NCBI RefSeq assembly: GCF_900637855.1
Contig: NZ_LR134440.1
Coordinates: 1,550,001 to 1,614,000 of the forward strand
Direction: 5' to 3'
Source: Neisseria animaloris
GTDB lineage: Bacteria > Pseudomonadota > Gammaproteobacteria > Burkholderiales > Neisseriaceae
DNA length: 64,000 bases
In this document: in pieces, positions 27,980-37,902 of the stretch
Position numbering within the stretch: the stretch's first letter is position 1
Layout of the letters: each line of letters begins with the position of its first letter
Made by a program: the position numbers and the translations under genes
Notes under the pieces: model-generated
What the model saw: the letters and a program-made list of their open reading frames with translations, nothing else
The model's database searches: none
Told to the model about the DNA's origin: nothing

Positions 27980-28453
27980 ATGAACATTTTAGAATCCATA
28001 ACCGCCCGCCTCGCCGAACGTAGGCATACCGTTACCTGTGCCGAATCCTGTACTGGCGGCCTGCTGGCTGCCGAGTTGACCAAACTTCCCGGCAGTTCGG
28101 CATGGTTTGAAACCGGTTTTGTTACTTACAGCAACGCCGCCAAGCAGCAGCTTTTGGGGGTGAAGGCCAATACGCTGGATTTTTACGGCGCGGTGAGCGA
28201 AGAAACCGTGCGCGAAATGGCTTTGGGGGCACTGCTTACCGCCAAAGCCGATTTTGCCTTGAGCATCTCGGGCATTGCCGGGCCGACCGGCGGCAGCGAT
28301 GAGAAACCCGTCGGTACGGTATGGTTCGGCTTGGCAACCAAGCAGCGGATTTGGGCGAAAACCGCTTTGTTCTCCGGCGATCGCGACAGCATCCGCGCGC
28401 AGTCCGTTCAGTTTGCGTTGGCGTTTTTAGATGAAAAAATGGCCGATGCGTGA
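27980..28453 (+). CDS. pncC: nicotinamide-nucleotide amidohydrolase PncC (CinA C-terminal type)
   Basis: 157 residues, a stand-alone CinA C-terminal domain. It deamidates NMN to nicotinate mononucleotide in NAD recycling. Signatures: CAESCTGGLLAAELT (residues 20-34), FVTYSNAAKQQLLGV, and GIAGPTGGSDEKPVGTVWFG. The N-terminal MoCF-like half of full CinA is absent, as in E. coli PncC/YgaD. The ribosome binding site is weak (GAAAG with long spacing). The gene is monocistronic. Confidence 0.93.
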   Translation: MNILESITARLAERRHTVTCAESCTGGLLAAELTKLPGSSAWFETGFVTYSNAAKQQLLGVKANTLDFYGAVSEETVREMALGALLTAKADFALSISGIAGPTGGSDEKPVGTVWFGLATKQRIWAKTALFSGDRDSIRAQSVQFALAFLDEKMADA

Positions 28454-28600
28454 CGGTCGGGAGGTCGGGTGCTTTTATAGCGGGATAATGTAATATCCCA
28501 TAGCATTGGTTTGCTTTTTCTTATTTTGCCGCTTTGGGTAGCAAAGATTCGGTTTTCCGGCCATGAAAGATTGGTCGGGTTTTCAAGCAGGTTCGGTTAC

Positions 28601-28635
28601 CAAGAGGCCGTCTGAAAATTTCAGACGGCCTCTTG
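28601..28635. terminator. DUS-pair terminator
   Basis: Perfect 17-bp arms (CAAGAGGCCGTCTGAAA and complement) with essentially no loop, between convergent pncC and the patatin-like gene. Confidence 0.75.
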
Positions 28636-28663
28636 GCTTCTCGGGAAGTTGTACGGCAGGCTT

Positions 28664-29560
28664 TTAACGTTTATACGCCGCCAGCTTGCGCTTGATTTCA
28701 GGCAAAACCGCCAGAGCCGCCTGTTCGCCGAGCTTGATGGCTTGGGTTTTTTGGTCGAAACCGCCCACCGCGCCCAAATGCTGCACTTGCGGCTTAATCA
28801 CGATGTCGGCTTTGGCCAGCTCGTTTTGCAGTGCGGCGGTGCTCATGATATTCAGGCTTTGGTCGAGATACGAAAAAAAGCCGGCATCGGAAAGTTTGGC
28901 GGGTTTGGCGGAAATATCCACCGCAATCACAAAATTTGCCCCCAGATTTTTGGCGGCATTAACCGGCACCGGCGCGGCCAGACCGCCGTCGACATAACGC
29001 TGATTGCCGATAACCGTAGGCCGGAACACGTTGGGGATGCTCACCGAAGCACGCACTGCTTGGCCGACGTTGCCGCGGTTGAAGGCAACCATTTTGCCGG
29101 TGTCCAGATTGGTGGCGACGGCGGCGAATTTAACCGGCAAGGCTTGCAGCGGGCGGTTGCCCACTTTTTGGTTGATGTAGTTTTGCAGTTTTTCGCCCTT
29201 GATGAAACCGGTGGTGGAAAGGGTTAAATCCACCAAATCGGTTTTGCCCAAAATTTCCGCTTCCAGTTCCAAACGGTCGGGCGGCATGCCGCTGGCGTAG
29301 AGGCTGCCGACAATCGAACCTGCGCTGGTGCCGGTAACGATATTGACGGGAATATTATTTGCTTGCAAAACTTTAAGCACGCCGATGTGGGCAAAGCCTT
29401 TTGACGCGCCGCCGCCGAGTGCCAGCCCGACAACCGCTTTAGGCTTGGCCTGTACCGAAGGGATAGGCTGCGGCTTGGGTTGGGTGGCGGTTCCGCAGGC
29501 GGCGAGAACCAGCACTGCCGTGGCTGCCAATAAGGTGCGGCGGGAATATCGTTTGCTCAT
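28664..29560 (-). CDS. patatin-like phospholipase (RssA type), lipoprotein
   Basis: 298 residues. The N-terminus MSKRYSRRTLLA...LAAC combines a twin-arginine-like SRRTLL with a lipobox (Cys22), so it is a predicted lipoprotein and may use the Tat route. The patatin core is complete: oxyanion motif GGGASKGFAHIG (49-60), nucleophile GTSAG with Ser79, and catalytic Asp191 in DGG. This resembles the RssA/YlbK family of serine hydrolases. An upstream extension of the frame to 29734 is open, but contains an uptake sequence (29566-29577, AT dialect) and no good start. Substrate unknown. Confidence 0.85.
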   Translation of the reverse strand: MSKRYSRRTLLAATAVLVLAACGTATQPKPQPIPSVQAKPKAVVGLALGGGASKGFAHIGVLKVLQANNIPVNIVTGTSAGSIVGSLYASGMPPDRLELEAEILGKTDLVDLTLSTTGFIKGEKLQNYINQKVGNRPLQALPVKFAAVATNLDTGKMVAFNRGNVGQAVRASVSIPNVFRPTVIGNQRYVDGGLAAPVPVNAAKNLGANFVIAVDISAKPAKLSDAGFFSYLDQSLNIMSTAALQNELAKADIVIKPQVQHLGAVGGFDQKTQAIKLGEQAALAVLPEIKRKLAAYKR

Positions 29561-29863
29561 GATGTTTTCAGACGGCATGGTTAAAGATGCGGAATTATAA
29601 CGGCTTATGGGATTGAGAAAAACATGGTTGCGGAGTGGTATACGGCTTGCAGAATTTTTTTTTGAAATGCAAAAAGGACATCTGAAAACCGTTCGTGCGG
29701 GGTAACAGATCGAATCTGTGGCTGTGAAAAGCATTCCTAAGCCCGCCGCCGTTTATGCTTTATCACAATATATTCGCTGCAATTGTTTTGCCGATTCATG
29801 CGGCGAAATGATGTAAGACCGATTATTGACGATGGGGCGCACATCGTTTTCTTTTAAATAATT
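29561..29863. other. intergenic region without a recognised gene
   Basis: It holds the AT-dialect DUS at 29566-29577, a run of nine T, and otherwise no open frame with a credible start and no RNA gene that I can recognise. Confidence 0.4.
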
Positions 29864-29905
29864 AAGGTTCCAAGCAACAGGATAACCCTGTCGGCTCGGA
29901 ACCTT
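29864..29905 (-). terminator. glmS terminator, two-tier hairpin
   Basis: Outer stem AAGGTTCC/GGAACCTT and inner stem ACAGG/CCTGT. On the minus strand it follows glmS by 58 bp and is succeeded by an A/T-rich run. It is one of the few terminators here not built from DUS. Confidence 0.65.
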
Positions 29906-29962
29906 GTTTATTTTTAGAACGACCGAATCATTCTGCCATTCAGGCGGCCTCTCGCAGTCCGC

Positions 29963-31798
29963 TTATTCCACCGTAACCGATTTGGCCAGATTACGCGGTT
30001 TGTCGACATCGGTGCCGCGTGCAAGTGCGGCATGGTAGGCCAAAAGCTGAACCGGAATCGTATGTACAATCGGAGACAGCACGCCGACATGGCGCGGGGT
30101 GCGGATAACGTGCACGCCTTTGTCTTCGTTGAAATTGCTGTCGAGGTCGGTAAACACAAACAGTTCGCCGCCGCGCGCGCCGACTTCCTGCATGTTGGCT
30201 TTCACTTTGTCCAAAAGCATATCGTTGGGGGCAATCACCACCACCGGCATGTTTTCGTCTACCAATGCTAACGGGCCGTGCTTCAGTTCGCCGGCAGGGT
30301 AGGCTTCGGCATGGATATAGGTGATTTCTTTCAGCTTCAACGCACCTTCGAGCGCAATTGGATAGTGGATGCCGCGGCCGAGGAACAATGCGCTGTTTTT
30401 AGAAGCGAATTTTTGCGACCATGCGGTAATTTGCGGCTCGAGGTTGAGCACGTGCTGGATGCTGCCGGGCAGTTGGCGCAGTTCTTCGGTGTATTCCTGT
30501 GCCTGTGCTTCGGAAACATGGCCGCGCATTTTGCCCAAGGTAACGGCCAAGCCGAACAATACTACTAATTGGGTGGTAAAGGCTTTGGTGGACGCTACGC
30601 CGATTTCGGCACCGGCGCGGGTGTACAGCACCAATTCGCTTTCGCGCGGCAGAGCGGATTCCATCACGTTGCAGATGGAAAGGCTGTGCTTGTGGCCGAG
30701 CGACTGGGCGTATTTCAAGGCTTCCATGGTGTCGAGGGTTTCGCCCGATTGGGAAATGGTAATCACCAGTTGTTTGGGGTTGGCGATCACGTCGCGGTAG
30801 CGGTATTCGCTGGCGATTTCGACATCGGTCGGCACTTTGGCAATGCTTTCCAGCCAATACTTAGCGGTAAGGGCCGAATAGAAAGAAGTGCCGCAGGCGA
30901 GGATTTTGATGCTGTCGATTTCGCCGAACACTTCGCGTGCTTTCTCGCCGAAGTTCTCCGGTTTGAAGCCTCCTCCCAAAAACACTTCGGCAGTATCGGC
31001 AATCGCGCGCGGCTGCTCGTGGATTTCTTTCTGCATAAAGTGGCTGTACGGGCCGAGTTCGAGCGAAGCCAGCGACAGCTCGGATACTTTCATTTTACGC
31101 TCGGAGGACTCGCCGTTTTTATCAATCAGTTTTTCGATGCCTTTGGTGCTTAAGAGGGCAATATCGCCGTCTTCAAGGTAGGCGATGTTGCGGGTGAAAG
31201 CGATGACGGCGGAAACGTCCGAGGCGATAAAGGTTTCGTCTTCGCCGAATGCCACCAGCAGCGGGCAGCCCATACGTGCCACCACCATGTGGTCGGTGTT
31301 GTCCTGCGCCATCACGGCAATGGCAAAGGCACCGTGGAAGCGTTTGCAGGCGGCTTCTACCGAAGCGAACAAATCGCCGCTTTGCAGATATTCGTGGCTC
31401 ACGCTGTGTGCAATCACTTCGGTGTCGGTTTGCGATTCAAACACATAACCGAGTTTTTGCAGGCGGGTGCGTTCTTCTTCAAAGTTTTCGATGATGCCGT
31501 TGTGCACCACCGCAATCGTGCCGCTCGAAATATGGGGGTGGGCATTCGGTTCGGTAACGCCGCCGTGGGTAGCCCAGCGGGTATGGCCGATACCGATATG
31601 GCCGAACATGCCGCGCTCTCTGGCGGCTTCTTCCATCAGGGCGACACGGCCGACACGGCGCACACGTTTGATTTTGTTGTCTGAATTGACGGCGATGCCC
31701 GAAGAGTCGTAACCCCGGTATTCGAGGCGTTTCAAGCCGTCGGTGAGAAAGTCCACTACATTGTGGTTGGCGCGGATGGCGCCGACGATACCGCACAT
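29963..31798 (-). CDS. glmS: glutamine-fructose-6-phosphate aminotransferase
   Basis: 611 residues. It makes glucosamine 6-phosphate from fructose 6-phosphate and glutamine, the first step toward UDP-GlcNAc for peptidoglycan and lipooligosaccharide. Cys2 (MCGIVGA) is the amidohydrolase nucleophile once Met is removed. The glutaminase domain covers about 1-240, followed by two SIS isomerase domains ([10 protein letters not shown] near 350; [20 protein letters not shown] near 475). It ends KSVTVE, the conserved C-tail. glmU lies 183 bp upstream in the same direction. No glmS ribozyme-like sequence was recognised upstream. Confidence 0.98.
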   Translation of the reverse strand: MCGIVGAIRANHNVVDFLTDGLKRLEYRGYDSSGIAVNSDNKIKRVRRVGRVALMEEAARERGMFGHIGIGHTRWATHGGVTEPNAHPHISSGTIAVVHNGIIENFEEERTRLQKLGYVFESQTDTEVIAHSVSHEYLQSGDLFASVEAACKRFHGAFAIAVMAQDNTDHMVVARMGCPLLVAFGEDETFIASDVSAVIAFTRNIAYLEDGDIALLSTKGIEKLIDKNGESSERKMKVSELSLASLELGPYSHFMQKEIHEQPRAIADTAEVFLGGGFKPENFGEKAREVFGEIDSIKILACGTSFYSALTAKYWLESIAKVPTDVEIASEYRYRDVIANPKQLVITISQSGETLDTMEALKYAQSLGHKHSLSICNVMESALPRESELVLYTRAGAEIGVASTKAFTTQLVVLFGLAVTLGKMRGHVSEAQAQEYTEELRQLPGSIQHVLNLEPQITAWSQKFASKNSALFLGRGIHYPIALEGALKLKEITYIHAEAYPAGELKHGPLALVDENMPVVVIAPNDMLLDKVKANMQEVGARGGELFVFTDLDSNFNEDKGVHVIRTPRHVGVLSPIVHTIPVQLLAYHAALARGTDVDKPRNLAKSVTVE

Positions 31799-31926
31799 AA
31801 TTGTTCCTTAGTATCAAGTGGTTGGAAAGAATCAGCCCGGCTGACGTTCAGGCGGCCTGATATGGGAAAGGTAAGGAAAAACAAATCATCGGTTTGTTTT
31901 CTTTAAAAAATTCATTCCGGTTCATG

Positions 31927-31970
31927 TTTTTCAGACGGCCTGTCATAGAAGGCTTGGGGCCGTCTGAAAA
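31927..31970. terminator. DUS pair after glmU
   Basis: TTTTTCAGACGGCC and GGCCGTCTGAAAA with a 17-nt loop, 12 bp after the glmU stop on the minus strand. Confidence 0.65.
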
Positions 31971-31981
31971 GACAGCAGAAC

Positions 31982-33358
31982 TTAAGATGCTTTCTTGCCG
32001 CTTTTTTCAGGCCGCTCCCAGCCTTCAATTACGGTTTGGCGGGCGCGGGCAACCGCCAGAGTGTTGTCTTCGCAGTTTTTGGTAATCGAGCTGCCTGCGC
32101 CGACGGTAACTTTGTTGCCCAGCTTAACCGGGGCCACGAGCACGACGTTGGAACCGATGCGTACATCGTCGCCGATTTCGGTTTTGTGTTTGTTCACGCC
32201 GTCGTAGTTGGCGGTGATGGTGCCCGCACCGATATTGGTTTTGCTGCCGATTTCGGCATCGCCTAAGTAGGTAAGGTGGTTGGCTTTGCTGCCTTTGCCC
32301 ATCACGGTGTTTTTCACTTCGACGAAGTTGCCTATATGCACTTCGCCGGCGAGCTTGGCGTTGGGGCGTAAACGGGCGAACGGGCCGATGCGGGCATCTT
32401 CGCCGACTTCGCAACCTTCGAGGTGCGAGAAGGGGGCGATTTGGGTGCCGGAGGCGATTTTGGCGTTTTTGATTACGCAATGTGCGCCGATTTCCACATC
32501 ATCACCCAATTCGACATCGCCTTCGATGACCACGTTTACATCAATCACGACATCTTGGCCGTGTTTCAGACGGCCTCTCAAATCGAAGCGGGCGGGGTCG
32601 CGCAGGGTAACGCCGGCTTTGAGCAGGGCTTGCGCCTGATTGTTTTGGAAAATGCGTTCCAACTCGGCAAGCTGCACTTTGTTGTTTACGCCGGCGGCCA
32701 GATAGGAGGCGGAAACTTGAACGGGATGCACGGCGATGCCGTCTGAATTGGCCAGTGCAATCAGGTCGGTTAAGTAGTATTCGCCTTGGGCGTTGTTGCT
32801 GGAAAGGCTGTTCAGCCAGCCTTCGAGTTTGGCGTTGGGCAACACGAGAATGCCGGTGTTGGTTTCTTTTACGGCTTTTTGGGCGGCATCGGCATCTTTT
32901 TCTTCGACGATTGCCACCACTTTGCCGCCTTCGCGGATGATGCGGCCGTAACCTGTGGGGTCGTCGAGCACGTCGGTCAGCAGGCCGACTTCGTTACCGG
33001 CGGCATCCAGCAGTTTTTGCAGCGTGTCGGCATCGGTGAGCGGCACGTCGCCGTAAAGCACCAGCGTGCGGCCTTCTTTAGGCAGGTGCGGCAAGGCCAT
33101 TTTGACGGCGTGGCCTGTGCCGAGCTGTTCGGTTTGTTCCACCCAGTTCACATCGCGTTCAACCCGCGCCAACACTTGCTCTTTGCCGTGGCCGATCACC
33201 ACGCAGATGCTTTGAGGATTAAGGCTTTGCGCAGTGTCGATCACCCGTTGCACCATCGGTTCGCCGCCGATTTCGTGCAACACTTTGGGAAGTTTGGAAT
33301 ACATGCGCGTGCCTTTGCCGGCTGCGAGGATGACGATGTGCAGGGGAGATGAACTCAT
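31982..33358 (-). CDS. glmU: bifunctional GlcNAc-1-P uridyltransferase / GlcN-1-P acetyltransferase
   Basis: 458 residues. The N-terminal pyrophosphorylase domain has LAAGKGTRM (residues 11-19) and YGDVPL. The C-terminal left-handed beta-helix has hexapeptide repeats from about 250 ([16 protein letters not shown]...) and the acetyl-transfer [11 protein letters not shown] stretch with catalytic His. It performs the last two steps to UDP-GlcNAc. It shares pathway and direction with glmS, but a DUS hairpin between them suggests partly separate transcription. A DUS (32567-32578) encodes GRLK within the linker. Confidence 0.98.
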   Translation of the reverse strand: MSSSPLHIVILAAGKGTRMYSKLPKVLHEIGGEPMVQRVIDTAQSLNPQSICVVIGHGKEQVLARVERDVNWVEQTEQLGTGHAVKMALPHLPKEGRTLVLYGDVPLTDADTLQKLLDAAGNEVGLLTDVLDDPTGYGRIIREGGKVVAIVEEKDADAAQKAVKETNTGILVLPNAKLEGWLNSLSSNNAQGEYYLTDLIALANSDGIAVHPVQVSASYLAAGVNNKVQLAELERIFQNNQAQALLKAGVTLRDPARFDLRGRLKHGQDVVIDVNVVIEGDVELGDDVEIGAHCVIKNAKIASGTQIAPFSHLEGCEVGEDARIGPFARLRPNAKLAGEVHIGNFVEVKNTVMGKGSKANHLTYLGDAEIGSKTNIGAGTITANYDGVNKHKTEIGDDVRIGSNVVLVAPVKLGNKVTVGAGSSITKNCEDNTLAVARARQTVIEGWERPEKSGKKAS

Positions 33359-33391
33359 GATTATGCCTTATTTACAAGGTAGATTTAATAG

Positions 33392-33420
33392 ATGCCGTCT
33401 GAAAAAGTTTCAGACGGCCT
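33392..33420. terminator. DUS-pair terminator
   Basis: An AT-dialect copy (ATGCCGTCTGAA) faces an AG-dialect copy; it follows the small lipoprotein gene on the minus strand. Confidence 0.6.
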
Positions 33421-33459
33421 TATTAGATTACTTATTTTTTATTTTTATGTAAGAAGGAG

Positions 33460-33765
33460 TTAATGCTGGCTGCCGTCGGGCATGGCTTCCGAGGCGGCGG
33501 TATTTTGCGGCATCGGCGTTACACCGGGTTTTTGCCAGTTGGTGCCGCGTACTTCGGCGGCTTCACCGTTTTTGGTAACGGCACGCTGCTCGGGGCGGAA
33601 TTGGTTGTATCTCATATTGCGCGAATATGATCCGTCTTGATAATACACGGGAGTGCCGGTTTCATATTTTTGACGCAATGCCGTGTGGCCGTCGGCGGTT
33701 CGGTAAGTTTCCCAAGAGCAGCCGCCCAAAGCTGAAAATGCCAATAGTAAGACGATTGAACGCAT
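33460..33765 (-). CDS. small lipoprotein, function unknown
   Basis: 101 residues. Signal peptide with lipobox LGGC (Cys16), then a mature part that is rich in Tyr, Arg and Gln (YRTADGHTALRQKYETGTPVYY) and ends in a Pro/Ser/Ala tail. There is no membrane segment after the lipobox. I do not recognise a domain. The AAGGAAAA stretch before ATG is a good ribosome binding site. Confidence 0.7.
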   Translation of the reverse strand: MRSIVLLLAFSALGGCSWETYRTADGHTALRQKYETGTPVYYQDGSYSRNMRYNQFRPEQRAVTKNGEAAEVRGTNWQKPGVTPMPQNTAASEAMPDGSQH

Positions 33766-33841
33766 GATTTTTCCTTATCAAAGATTATTCGAAAACCGCC
33801 TGCCATTTTAATCAATTTGCGTACCGATTGATAGCATGCGT

Positions 33842-34495
33842 CTAAGTTTGTTCTGATTCTCCGACCCAGCGGGCGAGTCCGGCCATATCATTGGCAGCGA
33901 AGTCGATAAACGGCAGCGGATGTGCATGTTTGCCAAACCATACCGTGCGCATGTTCAATGCTTTTGCAGCATGAAGGTTGTCGGCGCTGTCGTCCACCAT
34001 AATGCAGTTTTCAGGGCGGGCCGCAAACAGGCGGCAAACGGAAAGGTATGACTGTTCGTCGGGTTTATAGCAAAGGCCGAAATCGTCGGTGCCGAAGAGG
34101 GCATCGAAATACGGCGTGATATTCAGTGCATCGGCCAGCGCCTGTACGTAAAACGAGGGGCCGTTGGAGAATATTGCTTTTCGACCTTTCAGACGGCCTA
34201 AAGTTTCTATCGTGTTTTCCATCGGCACCAGTGCGGCCAGAATTTCGGGCAAAGGGTGGCTTTGTTGTAAAAATTCTTCCACGCAGATTTCGGGGTGGTG
34301 CTTTTGCAGCCCTGCCAGGGTTGCGCCGTAACGGTGCCAGTAATCCTGCCGCAGCGCCGATGCCGCTTCGGTGCTCAAACTCAGTTTGCGGGCAAGATAA
34401 TCCGTCATGTGGCGGTTGATTAAATGGAAGATGCCGTTGTCGGCATGATGGAGGGTGTTGTCGAGGTCGAACAACCAAATCGTTTGACAATCCAT
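33842..34495 (-). CDS. HAD-family hydrolase, pyrimidine 5'-nucleotidase-like
   Basis: 217 residues. HAD motifs: I DLDNTLHH (residues 10-17), II FSNGP, III K in CYKPDEQSY, IV MVDDSADN. A helical cap domain lies between motifs I and II. The pattern LFDLDNTLHHAD with W at position 7 is typical of the pyrimidine 5'-nucleotidase (SDT1-like) subgroup, which dephosphorylates UMP/CMP or similar; the true substrate cannot be told. It lies divergent from thiB across 83 AT-rich bp. Confidence 0.85.
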   Translation of the reverse strand: MDCQTIWLFDLDNTLHHADNGIFHLINRHMTDYLARKLSLSTEAASALRQDYWHRYGATLAGLQKHHPEICVEEFLQQSHPLPEILAALVPMENTIETLGRLKGRKAIFSNGPSFYVQALADALNITPYFDALFGTDDFGLCYKPDEQSYLSVCRLFAARPENCIMVDDSADNLHAAKALNMRTVWFGKHAHPLPFIDFAANDMAGLARWVGESEQT

Positions 34496-34578
34496 AACAT
34501 TTAAAATATTTTATATTGAAGAAGTTAGCTGTTGTAACAAAAAATATTAACACACCCGTTTATATTATTAAGATAGAA

Positions 34579-35589
34579 ATGAAAATGAATCGGAAAATTG
34601 TTTTTGGTTGGGGAGCATTGCTGTTCAGCTTGAGTGCGTGGGCACAAACCGAAGTACGCTTGGTGGTACACAATTCGTTCAGTCTGCCCAAAAATGCGTT
34701 TGTCAAATTCGAGCGTGAAAACAAGGCCAAAGTAACCGTTATCAAGGCGGGCAGCGGCAATGAAATGCTCAACAAACTGATTCTCAGCCGTGCCAAGCCG
34801 ATTGCCGATGCGGTATATGGTTTGGATAATGTAAACATCGGCAAGGCCGCCCAAAGCGGCATTTTGGCGGTACAGCAGCCGCGCTCGGCCGCTACGGACG
34901 TTACGCTGCCCGGTGCGGCAGCGGTAGATTATGCTTATGTAGTGTTGAACTACGATAAAAAATGGTTTGCCGAGAAAAACCTGCCTCTGCCCAAGTCGTT
35001 GGAAGATTTAACCAAACCCGCCTACAAAAACCTGTTGGTTACTCAAAACCCCGGTACTTCGGGCCCTGGTTTGGCTTTCTTGATGGCCAATATTGCCGGC
35101 ATGGGTGAAGAGCAGGCGTTTAAATGGTGGGCTGATATGCGTAAAAACGGCGTGAAAGTATCAAAAAGCTGGAGCGACGCTTATTATACCGACTTTACTC
35201 AAAACGGTGGTTCGCGCCCGCTGATTGTCAGCTATGCCACCAGTCCGGCCGCCGAAGTGCATTTCGGTAAAGGTAAATATCAAACACCTCCCACGGGCAA
35301 CCTGTTTTTGAAAGGCGCGGTTTTCCGCCAGGTAGAAGGCGCGGCGGTATTGCGCGGTGCCAAACAGCCTGCGTTGGCGGCCAAGCTGGTGAGTTATCTG
35401 CAAAGCGGCGAAGTGCAGAAAGCGCTGCCGTCTGAAATGTGGGTTTATCCGGCGGTAAAAGGTACGCCGTTGCCCAAAGTGTTCGATTTTGCTCAACTGC
35501 CCGATCACCACTACACGCCGGATACGGCTCAGATCACCCAAAAGCAGAAAACATGGGTCAGCCGTTGGGTACGGGTGGTGTTGAAGTAA
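34579..35589 (+). CDS. thiB: thiamine ABC transporter substrate-binding protein
   Basis: 336 residues with a signal peptide (cleavage near AWA, about residue 22). It resembles E. coli ThiB/TbpA along its length: DAVYGLDN, FDYAY-like VDYAYVVLNYDKK, TSGPGLAFL, the SKSWSDAYYTDF segment, IVSYATSPAAE and the WMYP-like MWVYPAV near the end. It binds thiamine or its phosphates in the periplasm. Its usual partners thiP and thiQ are not next to it or elsewhere in the window. The start at 34579 (MKMNRK) or 34585 (MNRK) cannot be separated; both have weak ribosome binding sites. No TPP riboswitch is visible in the 83 bp upstream. Confidence 0.88.
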   Translation: MKMNRKIVFGWGALLFSLSAWAQTEVRLVVHNSFSLPKNAFVKFERENKAKVTVIKAGSGNEMLNKLILSRAKPIADAVYGLDNVNIGKAAQSGILAVQQPRSAATDVTLPGAAAVDYAYVVLNYDKKWFAEKNLPLPKSLEDLTKPAYKNLLVTQNPGTSGPGLAFLMANIAGMGEEQAFKWWADMRKNGVKVSKSWSDAYYTDFTQNGGSRPLIVSYATSPAAEVHFGKGKYQTPPTGNLFLKGAVFRQVEGAAVLRGAKQPALAAKLVSYLQSGEVQKALPSEMWVYPAVKGTPLPKVFDFAQLPDHHYTPDTAQITQKQKTWVSRWVRVVLK

Positions 35590-35614
35590 ACGGCATTTCT
35601 ATATTCAAATGGTT

Positions 35615-35650
35615 AAGCAGGCCGTCTGAAAGATTTCAGACGGCCTGCTT
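35615..35650. terminator. DUS-pair terminator after thiB
   Basis: Perfect 17-bp arms (AAGCAGGCCGTCTGAAA and complement) with a 2-nt loop. Confidence 0.8.
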
Positions 35651-35771
35651 TGTTGGTTATGTTGCCGCGCATCGAACAATTTGAGGGCTTGGTAAATTTC
35701 CGAGCAGCATTCGAGCATTTCGGAAAGGTTTTAATCGGAGAAATAAAGTTTCAGGCCGTCTGAAAAAGCGG

Positions 35772-36515
35772 CTAGTGCCGTTCAAAAAATTCAGCCAACA
35801 ATGCCGCAAATTCATCTGCCTGCGTTAAAAACGGCGCATGGGCGGCTTTGGGAATGATGTACAGCTCGCTTTCGGGCAAGTGGCGGTGCAGGTATTCGCC
35901 CATGCGCGGGGGCGTGATGGAATCTTTGCCGCCGAATATCAGCAGCGTGGGGGTGGCGATATCCGGCAAAAACACGCGGGCATCGGCATTGGCCACGGCA
36001 TCCAACGCGGCCTGCATTGCCGCCGGTGCGCCGTGTTTGACGATGTCGGGCAGCACTTTTTCCAAGACGGGTTGCTGTTCTTTGGCATATAAAAATTGCA
36101 ACTGGAGAAACTGTTTCATATATTTGTGATAATCTTGCTGAAACAGCGCTATCATTTTCGCCAGTGCCGGATTGGTTAAGCCTTCAGGATAGTCGGGTGC
36201 GGCTTGGAAGCGGGCGAAGCTGGCGGTCAGGCAGAGGGAACGGACTTTTTCAGGGTAATTGGCCGCAAGATAAAGCGAAATCAGCCCGCCGAGCGACCAG
36301 CCGAGCAGATAGGCCGGCTCATCGATTTGGCGGGCGATCATATCGGCGGTCGCGGCGACATCGAATTCGCCGTTAAACGGCGCATCGCCGTGGCCGGGTA
36401 AATTGACGGTGCGGATTTCCCATCCGGCAGGCAGGCGCGGGGTTAAGTCGTCGAAAATATGGCGGTTCGCCGCCCAGCCGTGGATCAGATAAACTTTTTT
36501 GGCAGGATGCTGCAT
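35772..36515 (-). CDS. bioH: pimeloyl-ACP methyl ester carboxylesterase BioH
   Basis: 247 residues, alpha/beta hydrolase. The nucleophile elbow GWSLGG (residues 72-77, Ser74), the Asp in [10 protein letters not shown] and His in KAAHAPF complete the triad; the [12 protein letters not shown] start is typical of BioH. It removes the methyl group from pimeloyl-ACP methyl ester, ending the BioC-BioH route to the biotin precursor. The start at 36515 (MQHPAKK) is set by GAGAG at proper distance; an ATG at 36521 is too close to that site. Its start codon overlaps the comF start codon on the other strand. Upstream frame extension to 36686 runs through comF. Confidence 0.9.
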   Translation of the reverse strand: MQHPAKKVYLIHGWAANRHIFDDLTPRLPAGWEIRTVNLPGHGDAPFNGEFDVAATADMIARQIDEPAYLLGWSLGGLISLYLAANYPEKVRSLCLTASFARFQAAPDYPEGLTNPALAKMIALFQQDYHKYMKQFLQLQFLYAKEQQPVLEKVLPDIVKHGAPAAMQAALDAVANADARVFLPDIATPTLLIFGGKDSITPPRMGEYLHRHLPESELYIIPKAAHAPFLTQADEFAALLAEFFERH

Positions 36516-37227
36516 GAACATACTCTCGTGGTGGCGTAAATTATCAGGCGTGAAACGCTGTGTATTATGCCATGCTTCCGCCGTTTCAGACGGCCTGTGT
36601 GCAGGTTGTGCGGCGGATTTGGCCGGATTGCGCACCGATGCGGCCAATATCTGCCCTTGCTGCACCAATGTCAGCACGGGCGGCACGATATGCGGGCAAT
36701 GTCAGCGGAAGCCGCCGCCGTTTGAAAAATTGTGGACATCGGTTTATTACGAGCCGCCCGTCAGCACCATGATTCATGCGTTTAAGCATCAGGCAGATTT
36801 GAGTATGCTGAACCCGTTGTCGGCACTGATGCTCGATCATGCGCCGCCCTGGCTGGCCGGTGCGGAAATCGATTCCGTGCTGGCCGTGCCGTTAAGCAAA
36901 GACAGGCGTTTGTTTCGCGGTTTCAACCAGAGCGACGAATTGGCTGAAATTGTAGGCAGGGTTTACGGTTGGGAAATTTTGCCGCATCATACGATATTCA
37001 GACGGCATCATCTGCCGCAAAGCACACTGAAACGGAACGAACGCCGTAAAAATGTACGGAACGTGTTCACAGTGAAAAATCACGGTGTTAAGAATCGTAA
37101 GATACTATTGATTGATGACGTTACTACAACAGGTGCAACGATTGAAGAATTGGCGCGAACGCTAAAAAATGCGGGCGCTGCCGCAGTTTTTTGTTGGGCA
37201 CTGGCACATCCGCAAATGAAAAAATAA
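36514..37227 (+). CDS. comF: ComF-family phosphoribosyltransferase-like competence protein
   Basis: 237 residues. The N-terminal zinc region has cysteine pairs C16-x2-C19, C29-x2-C32, C47/C49/C50 and C60-x2-C63. The C-terminal phosphoribosyltransferase domain has the PRPP loop [13 protein letters not shown] (near residues 196-208). ComF is needed for DNA transformation, likely at the inner-membrane uptake step with ComFA/PriA-like helicases; GntX in E. coli is its homologue and also lies beside bioH. An AGGA site 7 bp upstream sets the ATG at 36514. A DUS in the second cysteine pair encodes SDGLC. Confidence 0.92.
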   Translation: MNILSWWRKLSGVKRCVLCHASAVSDGLCAGCAADLAGLRTDAANICPCCTNVSTGGTICGQCQRKPPPFEKLWTSVYYEPPVSTMIHAFKHQADLSMLNPLSALMLDHAPPWLAGAEIDSVLAVPLSKDRRLFRGFNQSDELAEIVGRVYGWEILPHHTIFRRHHLPQSTLKRNERRKNVRNVFTVKNHGVKNRKILLIDDVTTTGATIEELARTLKNAGAAAVFCWALAHPQMKK

Positions 37228-37437
37228 CCAAAGATTTTTGACTAGGCCTACCGTTTGAGGCATAGTGCGTACTCTTAAATATTTGATTTATAGAACCTAT
37301 CTGTCATTTTGTCGTCGGTTGCGCTTTTTGTGCGGCATACGGAACGGCTTTCAAAGGGAACAGTATTTCCGAATCTTTAAGAGCAGGCGCAACAGACATT
37401 TACAAAAGAAGACAAAATAAACAATAAAAGGTTCCCA

Positions 37438-37902
37438 ATGTTTACGGTTGTTTTATACCAGCCTGAAATACCGCCCAATACGGGCAACATTATCCGTTTG
37501 TGCGCCAATACCGGCGCGGATCTGCATTTGGTCAAGCCGCTCGGTTTTCCGCTGGACTCAAGCAAGATGAAACGGGCAGGGCTGGATTACCATGAGTTTG
37601 CCAAGTTGACCGTTCATGAAAATTTCGACGATTGTTTGCAAACTCTGGCAGGGCGGCGCATTTTCGCGCTAACCACCAAAGGCAGCGCCCGCCCCGACCG
37701 AGCGGAGTTTGAAGCGGGGGATGTGTTTTTGTTCGGCCCCGAAACCCGCGGCCTGCCGGCTGAAATTCTCAACAGCCTGCCTGCGGAACAAAAATTGCGC
37801 TTGCCGATGATGCCCGGCAGCAGAAGCATGAATTTATCGAATACCGTTGCCGTGATGTTGTTTGAAGCGTGGCGGCAGCACGACTATCAGGGCGGTTTGT
37901 AA
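37438..37902 (+). CDS. trmL: tRNA (cytidine(34)-2'-O)-methyltransferase TrmL
   Basis: 154 residues, minimal SPOUT methyltransferase. It methylates the wobble ribose of tRNA-Leu isoacceptors. Trefoil-knot motifs: PEIPPNTGNIIRLCANTG (residues 9-26), FGPETRGLP and MNLSNTVAV near the C-terminus. The AAAAGG site precedes the ATG. The 210 bp before it (37228-37437) show no gene. rlpA follows 67 bp downstream. Confidence 0.95.
   Translation: MFTVVLYQPEIPPNTGNIIRLCANTGADLHLVKPLGFPLDSSKMKRAGLDYHEFAKLTVHENFDDCLQTLAGRRIFALTTKGSARPDRAEFEAGDVFLFGPETRGLPAEILNSLPAEQKLRLPMMPGSRSMNLSNTVAVMLFEAWRQHDYQGGL

Noticed and set aside
34496..34578. TPP riboswitch before thiB
   Set aside because: No CTGAGA or other TPP-aptamer core is visible in this short AT-rich stretch.
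37228..37437. Possible small RNA gene before trmL
   Set aside because: No recognisable conserved RNA, no clear promoter-terminator pair.
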